DNA of 6,301 bases. It comes from CAIOSQ01 sp044359885. Lineage in GTDB: Bacteria > Pseudomonadota > Alphaproteobacteria > CACIAM-22H2. The notes beneath the pieces were generated by a model, which had not been told where the DNA came from, made no database searches, and saw only the letters and a program-made list of their open reading frames with translations. Shown in pieces: positions 1 to 5,007 of the stretch. Within the stretch, counting starts at the first letter, position 1. Each line of letters starts with the position of its first letter. The position numbers and the translations under genes were made by a program. Location of the stretch: positions 1 to 6,301 of the forward strand of contig JBIKLI010000261.1 in assembly GCA_044359885.1 (NCBI GenBank), read 5' to 3'.

Positions 1-713
1 CTGGCTTCGAGCGGCTGGCGCGACAGAAGACGCTTGCGATCTTCAACACCGGCGCGCCGCCGCCGCGCGGGCTCGACCACGCCGCGCATGCGGGCCAGCT
101 GTCCTTCGAGCTCAGCCTCGGCCGCGAACGCATCGTCGTCAATTGCGGCGGTCCGCCCAGCGCCGATCCCGCCTGGACGATGGCCGCGCGCGCCACGGCG
201 GCGCATTCGACCGTCGCCGTGGACGAGACCAATTCGGCCGAGCTGCGGCCGCAGGGCGGCATGGTGCGCCGGCCCCGCCATCTGGACACCCAGCGCGAGG
301 AGGCCGAAGGCGCGGTTCTGGCGCAGGCGAGCCATGACGGCTACGCGCCGAATTTCGGCCTCGTCCATCGCCGTCGTCTCTGGCTGTCGGCGGACGGCAC
401 CGACCTGCGCGGCGAGGACATGCTGGTGGGGCCGCATGCCGGGCTTTTCGCCGCGCGTTTCCATCTGCACCCGGAGATGCAGGCCTCGCTGATCCAGAAC
501 GGCACCGCGGCGCTGCTGCGTACCCCGTCGGGGATCGCCTGGCGGTTCAGCGTCGCGGGCGGCAGGCTGGAGATCGCCGACAGCGCCTATTTCGGCGCGT
601 CGGGGGAGCCCGACGCGCCGGCGATGCGGCGCTGCGAGCAGCTGATCGTCACCGGGCCGGTGATCGACGGCCAGCCGCTCAAATGGGCCTTCCGGATGCT
701 GCCGCGCAGCTGA
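1..713 (+). CDS. Heparinase II/III family protein, C-terminal part (5' truncated)
   Basis: The reading frame is open from the window edge (first full codon at base 3) to TGA at 711-713, giving 236 visible residues. The translation matches the C-terminal beta-sheet domain of bacterial heparinase II/III-like proteins (Pfam PF07940 type). The typical blocks are present: HAGQLSFELSLGRERIVVNCG, seen here at about residues 29-49 of the visible part, then HSTVAVDETNS, then HRRRLWLSADGTDLRGED, then RFHLHPEMQASL and WRFSV. Family members are usually about 550-600 residues, so roughly 40% is visible. Characterised relatives are polysaccharide lyases cleaving uronic-acid glycans by beta-elimination; many alphaproteobacterial copies have no proven substrate. 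Any signal peptide and the N-terminal alpha/alpha toroid lie outside. The gene converges on the NUDIX gene with 18 bases between stops. The internal ATG at 180 is not the start, because family homology continues upstream of it. Confidence 0.85.
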   Translation, partial: GFERLARQKTLAIFNTGAPPPRGLDHAAHAGQLSFELSLGRERIVVNCGGPPSADPAWTMAARATAAHSTVAVDETNSAELRPQGGMVRRPRHLDTQREEAEGAVLAQASHDGYAPNFGLVHRRRLWLSADGTDLRGEDMLVGPHAGLFAARFHLHPEMQASLIQNGTAALLRTPSGIAWRFSVAGGRLEIADSAYFGASGEPDAPAMRRCEQLIVTGPVIDGQPLKWAFRMLPRS

Positions 714-725
714 GCCCGGCGGCCC

Positions 726-745
726 GTCGCGTCAGGCCACGCGAC
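726..745. terminator. Possible bidirectional terminator hairpin between convergent genes
   Basis: GTCGCGT at 726-732 and ACGCGAC at 739-745 form a perfect 7-bp GC-rich stem with a 6-base loop. It lies just past the heparinase stop (713) and overlaps the NUDIX stop codon (732-734), where a shared terminator would be expected. Neither strand has a T-tract after the stem, so it is not a classical intrinsic terminator. In DNA this GC-rich such a stem can also arise by chance. Confidence 0.3.
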
Positions 746-1196
746 CGCGGCGATGATGCAGGAACAGCGCAAGGGCGTCGTAGGCGGCCAGGTTCTCGCC
801 GCCGCCCAGCGCCGCATCGCCCGGAAGCCAGCGCATCGCCGCGCCTTCGCCCAGCCGCAGCCCCGCGATCTCGTCCGCCTCCAGCGTCGCGCTGAACACA
901 TGGCGATGGCGCGGCTCCAGACCGGCGAGGCCGATGTCGAACTGCAGGAACGGCGTCAGCCGCGCGGCCGGCAGGTCCAGGGCCAGTTCCTCGACGAGTT
1001 CCCGCCGCAAGGCGCCAGCCGGGGTCTCCCCGGCCTCGATCGCGCCGCCGAAAAGACCGCAATGGCCGGGATACCAGATGCCCGGGATGTCGTCGCGCTG
1101 CTGGAGCAGATAGCGCCCGGCGCCGTCCTGCAGGATGGCGGCGACGGCATCGGCCAGGATCAGCTGGCGATCATCGGACAGGAAATGACGTGGCAT
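732..1196 (-). CDS. NUDIX hydrolase, 154 aa
   Basis: NUDIX proteins are Mg-dependent pyrophosphohydrolases acting on nucleoside diphosphates linked to another moiety. The Nudix box GX5EX7REUXEEXGU is at residues 51-73: G51, E57, R65, E66, E69 and E70 are all present, and alanine (A72) replaces the usual last glycine. The preceding segment, GIWYPGHCGLFGGAIEAGE (39-57), is typical of the family, and the 154-residue length suits a single-domain member. The start at 1196 (MPRHFLSD) gives a normal N-terminus and has a GAGAG purine run 8 bases upstream. The frame stays open to 1547, but that extension is antisense to flgD, has no homology and is rejected. The gene is divergent from flgD across a 198-bp gap and convergent with the heparinase gene. 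The substrate cannot be read from sequence; nucleotide-pool cleaning or nucleotide-sugar hydrolysis are possible. Confidence 0.9.
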   Translation of the reverse strand: MPRHFLSDDRQLILADAVAAILQDGAGRYLLQQRDDIPGIWYPGHCGLFGGAIEAGETPAGALRRELVEELALDLPAARLTPFLQFDIGLAGLEPRHRHVFSATLEADEIAGLRLGEGAAMRWLPGDAALGGGENLAAYDALALFLHHRRGRVA

Positions 1197-1215
1197 CACC
1201 GGTTCTCTCGCGACC

Positions 1216-1263
1216 CGGCAGATCTTGCCCGATCCGGCCATGGCCACACAGCGCTTTCTGCCG
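1216..1263. promoter_or_regulatory. Inverted CGGCAGA/TCTGCCG pair: candidate activator (enhancer) sites
   Basis: CGGCAGA at 1216-1222 is repeated as its exact reverse complement at 1257-1263, with centres 41 bp apart, close to four helical turns. Relative to the transcription start predicted from the -24/-12 promoter (about 1344) they sit near -125 and -84, where NtrC-type enhancer sites for sigma-54 promoters are commonly found. The same stretch also holds a 10-bp perfect palindrome GGCCATGGCC (1236-1245) and a direct repeat ATCCGGCC (1232-1239 and 1266-1273). In alphaproteobacteria the activator of flagellar sigma-54 promoters is often FlbD; assignment to FlbD here is inference. Short matches in GC-rich DNA may be chance. 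Confidence 0.3.
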
Positions 1264-1286
1264 CCATCCGGCCGCACCCTGCGTCC

Positions 1287-1299
1287 CAAGCCCTTGATC
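1287..1299 (-). promoter_or_regulatory. Candidate IHF binding site upstream of flgD
   Basis: The minus strand reads GATCAAGGGCTTG, which fits the IHF consensus WATCARNNNNTTR at every specified position except the first (G instead of A/T). Its centre is near -51 from the predicted start, between the -24/-12 promoter and the upstream inverted repeats. IHF bends DNA at that place in many sigma-54 promoters, including Caulobacter flagellar ones, to bring the enhancer-bound activator to the polymerase. The support is the position together with the match; a match alone would be weak. Confidence 0.45.
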
Positions 1300-1317
1300 G
1301 GGAGAGATTCCTGTCCG

Positions 1318-1333
1318 CGGCACGGTGCTTGCT
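1318..1333 (+). promoter_or_regulatory. Sigma-54 (RpoN) -24/-12 promoter of flgD
   Basis: CGGCACG-GTGC-TTGCT matches the sigma-54 consensus TGGCACG-N4-TTGCW at all specified positions except the first T. The invariant GG (1319-1320) and GC (1331-1332) are separated by exactly 10 bases, as required. Transcription should start about 12 bases after the GC, near 1344, leaving a leader of about 51 bases before the flgD ATG at 1395. Sigma-54 control of hook and basal-body genes is established in Caulobacter and other flagellated bacteria, so the motif fits the gene it precedes. It also argues against the in-frame ATG at 1335 as the flgD start, since that codon lies before the predicted transcription start. 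Confidence 0.7.
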
Positions 1334-1341
1334 GATGTTCC

Positions 1342-1374
1342 ACGCGATTTCGACGCGACTTCGGCGCGACCTCT
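1342..1374 (+). repeat. Three tandem 11-bp near-repeats in the flgD leader
   Basis: ACGCGATTTCG (1342-1352), ACGCGACTTCG (1353-1363) and GCGCGACCTCT (1364-1374) follow without gaps. Copies 1 and 2 differ at one base; copy 3 differs from copy 2 at three. The array begins at about the predicted transcription start (1344) and ends 20 bases before the flgD start codon, so it would form most of the 5' leader. The period is about one helical turn. It could be a protein-binding array, an RNA element, or a drifted chance duplication. Confidence 0.55.
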
Positions 1375-1394
1375 CCTGCCCGGGATCCCCCGCC

Positions 1395-2054
1395 ATGACC
1401 ACCATCGCCTCCGCCACCGCCGCGACCGGCGCAGCCACCCAGTCCGCCAGGGACCAGACCAAGTTCGGGCAGGATTTCGACTCGTTCCTGAAGCTGCTGA
1501 CCAGCCAGCTCAAGTTCCAGGACCCGCTGTCCCCGATGGACACTCACCAGTTCACGGCCCAGCTCGTCCAGTTCACCTCGGTCGAGCAGCAGATCAGGCA
1601 GAACCGGAACCTCGAATCGCTGCTCGCGATGCAGCAGACGATCCAGCTCGCCTCGGCCTCGAACTATATCGGCAAGACCGTGGAGGCGAACGGGCGCAGC
1701 GTCGTCCTGAGCAACGGCGCGGCCTCGTTCAGCTACACCCTGCCCAGCGACGCCAAGACGGTATCGATCGCGATCAGGAACGAGGACGGCACGGTGGTGC
1801 GTACGCTTCGCGGCAACACCGGCGCCGGCGCCCAGACCATCGCCTGGGACGGGCGCGGCGACACCGGCAACCGGCTGGCCGACGGCACCTACACCTACGC
1901 GGTGACCGCCACCAACGCCAACGGTCAGCCGATCCTGGCCCAGACCGGCCTGACCGGCCGCGTCGACGGCTTCGACATCACCGCCGGCAACGACATCATC
2001 CTGCGCGCCGGCACGCTGCGCATCCCGATCGGGGACGTGGCGACGGTGCGGTGA
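1395..2054 (+). CDS. flgD: Flagellar hook assembly (hook-cap) protein FlgD, 219 aa
   Basis: FlgD is exported by the flagellar type III apparatus and caps the growing hook, guiding FlgE polymerisation; it is later discarded. Residues 28-85 form the conserved N-terminal FlgD domain, with FLKLLTSQLKFQDPLSPMD (31-49) followed by HQFTAQLVQFTSVEQQ (51-66). Residues about 108-180 form the Ig-like/FlgD_ig domain, including WDGRGDTGNRLADGTYTYAV (151-170). The flanking strands at 92-106 and 187-217 fit the Tudor-like domain. The length is normal and nothing appears truncated. ATG 1395 is chosen because MTTIASATA is the usual low-complexity FlgD N-terminus and ATG 1335 precedes the predicted transcription start; the ribosome-binding site is weak (GGGA, 1382-1385). 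The gene stands alone: NUDIX diverges upstream and a methyltransferase gene converges downstream, with 6 bases between stops. Confidence 0.95.
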   Translation: MTTIASATAATGAATQSARDQTKFGQDFDSFLKLLTSQLKFQDPLSPMDTHQFTAQLVQFTSVEQQIRQNRNLESLLAMQQTIQLASASNYIGKTVEANGRSVVLSNGAASFSYTLPSDAKTVSIAIRNEDGTVVRTLRGNTGAGAQTIAWDGRGDTGNRLADGTYTYAVTATNANGQPILAQTGLTGRVDGFDITAGNDIILRAGTLRIPIGDVATVR

Positions 2055-2060
2055 GGCGCT

Positions 2061-2837
2061 TCAGCGCACAAAGACGAATTCGTTGCAGCCATGGCGTCGG
2101 CCGCAGAGGGTCCGGCGCACGAGACGCATCCCCCGGGCTGCGTGGAACGTCTCGATCGCCTCCGGGCTCGCGACTTCGAACGGATATCCGCCAAGCCAAT
2201 CCAGCATATCGTACCAGAGCGTCATGCCGCGCGGGATACGGCCACGGCCAGCCACCGCGCGCACCAGCGCGCGCAGGCAGATCAGATAGGGGACATGCAG
2301 CGCAATCATCGCCGTACGCCAGGCCGGACCGCGGTTGTAGAGCCGCTTCACCGCCGTCCAATAGCGGCTGACCAGACCCTGGTCGTTGTAGATCGCGATG
2401 AACAGGCTGCCGCCCCGCGCGAGCGGCAACAGCGCGAGGTCCAGCGCGTCCCACATGCGTCCCGTGTGATGCAGCACCCCCCAGGAATAAACGACATCGA
2501 ATTGGCCGAGGCTGCGCAGATACGCGGCGTCCAGCGCCGAACCATGCGCGACAGTCCAGCGTGCATCGCTCGCCGCGTAGCGGCGCCGGAGTTCCTCGGT
2601 GCAGGCCACCGATTGCGGATCGTAGTCGAAGGAATGGACGCGTGCGCCCAGGCGCCACGCCGCCAGCGAGAACAGCCCGCTGCCCGAGCCGATGTCGAGA
2701 AAGCTGCGGCCTCGCAGGTCGTCGACGCCGAGCATCGCGCGCAGCGACGCCTCGGCCTCGCCGATACGGACATCGTCCAGGCTGCCGAGGAAGCGGCGCC
2801 AGTTGGCGCCGAAGGCGAAGCGGGTCTCGTCGGTCAT
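2061..2837 (-). CDS. Class I SAM-dependent methyltransferase, 258 aa
   Basis: This is a Rossmann-fold methyltransferase. Motif I is FLDIGSGSGLFSLAA (46-60), with the SAM-binding glycines G50, G52 and G54. Motif II is the acidic HSFDYD (68-73), with D71 or D73 likely contacting the SAM ribose. The later core motif is FDVVYSWGVLHHTG (113-126), followed by GGSLFIAIYNDQG (142-154). A C-terminal region of about 100 residues (155-258), ending CNEFVFVR, goes beyond the minimal fold and probably forms the acceptor site. Similar proteins are usually annotated only as UbiG-like (COG2227) methyltransferases and are common in polysaccharide loci, so O-methylation of a sugar or lipid-linked intermediate is my inference; a ubiquinone role is unlikely here. 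It is the last gene of the operon: its ATG overlaps the upstream TGA (ATGA, 2834-2837), with a GAAGG Shine-Dalgarno at 2845-2849. Confidence 0.88.
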   Translation of the reverse strand: MTDETRFAFGANWRRFLGSLDDVRIGEAEASLRAMLGVDDLRGRSFLDIGSGSGLFSLAAWRLGARVHSFDYDPQSVACTEELRRRYAASDARWTVAHGSALDAAYLRSLGQFDVVYSWGVLHHTGRMWDALDLALLPLARGGSLFIAIYNDQGLVSRYWTAVKRLYNRGPAWRTAMIALHVPYLICLRALVRAVAGRGRIPRGMTLWYDMLDWLGGYPFEVASPEAIETFHAARGMRLVRRTLCGRRHGCNEFVFVR

Positions 2838-3958
2838 GGCGTGGCCTTCAGGGCGAGCAGCCCGCGATAGAGGGCGGCATAGCGCTCGACGCAGGCATCG
2901 AGCGAAAAGTCGCGCGTCGCGCGGATGCGCGCGGCGTCCCCCAGCCGGGCCCGCAGATCCGGATCGCCGGCGAGCGACAGCAGCGCCGCACCCAGCGCCC
3001 CCGGATCGCGCGGCGGCACCAGCAGCCCGCCGGTCCCCGGCTGGATCGCCTCGGCGCTGCCCCCGACATCGGTCGCGATCACGGCGAGACCGGCCGCCAT
3101 CGCCTCGAGGACGGCGTTGGACGATCCCTCCTCGTGGGAGGCGCTGACCGCGATGTCGGAAGCGGCGAGCAGGGCCGGCACGTCGCCGCGCTGGCCGAGG
3201 AAGCGGACATGGTCGCCCAGGCCGGCCGCCGCGGCGCGCGCGGCGAGATCTGCGCCGATGCCGTCGTCACGGCCCGCGCAGAGCAGCATCCAGGGCCGAG
3301 GCAGACGCGGACGCGCCATGGCGAGGGCATCGAGCAGATCCGCATGCCCCTTGTAGGCGATGAGATTGGCGACGACGACGATCACCAGCGCGTCGGGAGC
3401 GAGCCCGAGCGTCGCGCGCGTCGCCGCGCGATCTCCGCCGGGTCGGAAGATCAGCCCGTTCGCGATCACGTGCAGGCGTTCGGCTGGCGCGCCCTCGGCG
3501 CGCAGCTCGGCCGCGACCGCCTCGCTGTTGGCCAGCACGGCATCCATCCGCCCATGCAGCCAGGCCTCGACGCGCGCCGCGAGCGGGTGATTGCGCTGAT
3601 AGCGGTTGAGGCTGCGGCGGCTCATGACGCGGACGAGGCCGCCGAGCCCGAGCGTCGCGAGCCCGCCGAGCAGATAGGCTTCGGGCAGGAAGAAATGCGC
3701 GATCGCCGGACGCTGCCGCGACAGCCATGCGCGCAGCCGCGGCAAGGCGCGCGCGACGCCGGCCGGTCCCCCGCCGCCGCTCAGTTCGGCCACCTCGATC
3801 CCGGCTGCGACGAAATCGGGCGCGAGGCCGCCGCCGGATCGCAGGCAGGCGACATGCGGAGCGAAGCCATGGGCGCGCAGTCGCGGCAGCACGGCGAGCA
3901 GGTGACGCTCCGTCCCGCCGATGCCGAGACCGGTGACGACCACGAGCAGCCGCGTCAT
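2834..3958 (-). CDS. GT4 family glycosyltransferase, 374 aa
   Basis: This is a GT-B fold retaining glycosyltransferase, probably cytoplasmic or peripheral at the inner membrane, transferring a sugar from a nucleotide donor to a growing glycan. The N-terminal nucleotide-fold signature is LLVVVTGLGIGGTERHL (4-20). The start of the C-terminal domain is VIVVVANLIAYKGHADLLDA (192-211). The donor-site EX7E motif runs E277 to E285 within HEEGSSNAVLEAMAAG (275-290), followed by ATDVGG (295-300) and GLLVPPRD (311-318). The length is normal for GT4. The start MTRLLVVV at 3958 overlaps the epimerase stop as ATGA (3955-3958). The frame is open further upstream to 4186, but that stretch is antisense-frame noise inside the epimerase gene. 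Donor and linkage cannot be deduced. Its own Shine-Dalgarno is weak, consistent with coupling to the preceding gene. Confidence 0.92.
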   Translation of the reverse strand: MTRLLVVVTGLGIGGTERHLLAVLPRLRAHGFAPHVACLRSGGGLAPDFVAAGIEVAELSGGGGPAGVARALPRLRAWLSRQRPAIAHFFLPEAYLLGGLATLGLGGLVRVMSRRSLNRYQRNHPLAARVEAWLHGRMDAVLANSEAVAAELRAEGAPAERLHVIANGLIFRPGGDRAATRATLGLAPDALVIVVVANLIAYKGHADLLDALAMARPRLPRPWMLLCAGRDDGIGADLAARAAAAGLGDHVRFLGQRGDVPALLAASDIAVSASHEEGSSNAVLEAMAAGLAVIATDVGGSAEAIQPGTGGLLVPPRDPGALGAALLSLAGDPDLRARLGDAARIRATRDFSLDACVERYAALYRGLLALKATP

Positions 3959-5007
3959 CCCGCGAGATCCGCGGCGAGGATCTCGGACATGCGCTCCGCG
4001 GCGTGCCCGTCGCCATATTCGGCGATATCCCGACGCGGCAGGTAGTCGGGCTGCGTCCACAGCCGCGCCCATCCGCACGCGACGGTCTCGACCCATTCGG
4101 TTTCCGCGCGCAGGGTCACGCAGGGCCGGCGATGGAAATAGGCTTCCTTCTGCAGGCCCCCGGAATCCGTATGGACGTCGTGGCACGCCATCACCAGCCG
4201 AGTCATGTCGACATAGGACAGAGGCTCGATCGCGCGCAGCCCCGCGAAATCGAGACCGTATCGCAACGCTGCCGCACGCGTACGCGGATGGACCGGAAAC
4301 ACCACCGGCCGCAGCGCGGCGACCGCGCGCAGATGCGCCAGAACGGCGGCGAGCCGCGCGCGATCGTCGGTGTTCTCCTGACGATGGACCGTCGCGACGC
4401 TGTAACCGCCGGATTCGAGGCCGAGTCGCTCGAGGATGGTCGAATTGCGCCGCGCGGCCTCGGCGACGGCGAGGGTCACGTCGTACATCAGGTCACCGAC
4501 GGCATGGACGCCGGCGGTCACGCCCTCGCGCGCGAGATGCGCGACCGAGGCCGCTGTCGGGCAGAACAGCCAGGTGCTGCAATGATCCACCAGCACGCGG
4601 TTGAGCTCTTCCGGCATCGCGCGGTTGAAGGACCGCAGGCCCGCCTCGACATGCGCGACGGGGATCCGGAGCTTGGCCGCGGCGAGCGCGCCGGCGAGCG
4701 TCGAATTGGTGTCGCCGTAGACGACCACCGCATCCGGTCGTTCGGCTTCGAGGACCGCCTCGAGCGCCGCCAGCATCCGGCCGGTCATGACGCCGTGGCC
4801 GCCGCCATGGATGCCGAGGTGATGCGCGGGCTGCGGCAATCCGAGATCGGTGAAGAACACCTCCGACATGTTGGCGTCGTGATGCTGTCCGGTATGGACG
4901 AGCGCCTCGCGCAGGCGCCCGGCGCGGCGCAGCGCCGCGCTCAAGGCGGCGGCCTTTATGAATTGCGGTCGCGCACCGACCACGGTGACGATCTTGTTGG
5001 CGGTCAT
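3955..5007 (-). CDS. wecB: Non-hydrolysing UDP-GlcNAc 2-epimerase family protein (WecB/WbpI-like), 350 aa
   Basis: The family inverts C2 of UDP-GlcNAc (giving UDP-ManNAc) or of related UDP-amino sugars, in the cytoplasm. Signatures are GARPQFIKAA (11-20), HTGQHHDANMSEVFF (38-52), VYGDTNSTLAGALAA (96-110), HVEAGLRSFNRAMPEELNR (119-137), TVHRQENTD (206-214), PVHPRT (238-243) and TDSGGLQKEAYF (280-291). Residues matching the known E. coli WecB catalytic set are D99, E121, E133/E134 and H208. PCVTLRAETEWVETV (295-309), GARPQF and HTGQHHD resemble the WbpI-type and archaeal branch more than E. coli WecB, so the true substrate may be UDP-GlcNAc or a 2,3-diacetamido uronate derivative. The wecB symbol denotes the family, not a proven reaction. 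The start at 5007 overlaps the preceding gene's stop (ATGA, 5004-5007), with AGGGG at 5016-5020 as Shine-Dalgarno. The frame is open upstream, but the residues before 5007 have no homology. Confidence 0.92.
   Translation of the reverse strand: MTANKIVTVVGARPQFIKAAALSAALRRAGRLREALVHTGQHHDANMSEVFFTDLGLPQPAHHLGIHGGGHGVMTGRMLAALEAVLEAERPDAVVVYGDTNSTLAGALAAAKLRIPVAHVEAGLRSFNRAMPEELNRVLVDHCSTWLFCPTAASVAHLAREGVTAGVHAVGDLMYDVTLAVAEAARRNSTILERLGLESGGYSVATVHRQENTDDRARLAAVLAHLRAVAALRPVVFPVHPRTRAAALRYGLDFAGLRAIEPLSYVDMTRLVMACHDVHTDSGGLQKEAYFHRRPCVTLRAETEWVETVACGWARLWTQPDYLPRRDIAEYGDGHAAERMSEILAADLAG

Noticed and set aside
753..1394. Plus-strand open frame continuous with flgD from 753
   Set aside because: It is the antisense shadow of the NUDIX gene; FlgD homology starts only at 1395 and the sigma-54 element lies inside this stretch.
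1335..1394. Alternative upstream ATG for flgD at 1335
   Set aside because: It lies before the transcription start predicted from the sigma-54 element and adds 20 residues not seen in FlgD proteins.
1197..1547. N-terminal extension of the NUDIX frame up to 1547 on the minus strand
   Set aside because: It runs antisense through the flgD start and promoter region, shows no NUDIX-family homology, and the start at 1196 gives a normal-length protein with a purine-rich ribosome-binding site.
2056..2067. Hairpin between the convergent flgD and methyltransferase genes as terminator
   Set aside because: The stem is only 4 bp with a 4-base loop and no T-tract follows on either strand; too weak to annotate.
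2561..4045. 494-codon open frame on the plus strand
   Set aside because: It lies opposite the methyltransferase and GT4 genes, is rich in Arg/Ala/Gly/Pro/Gln without any domain, and is expected as a shadow in GC-rich DNA.
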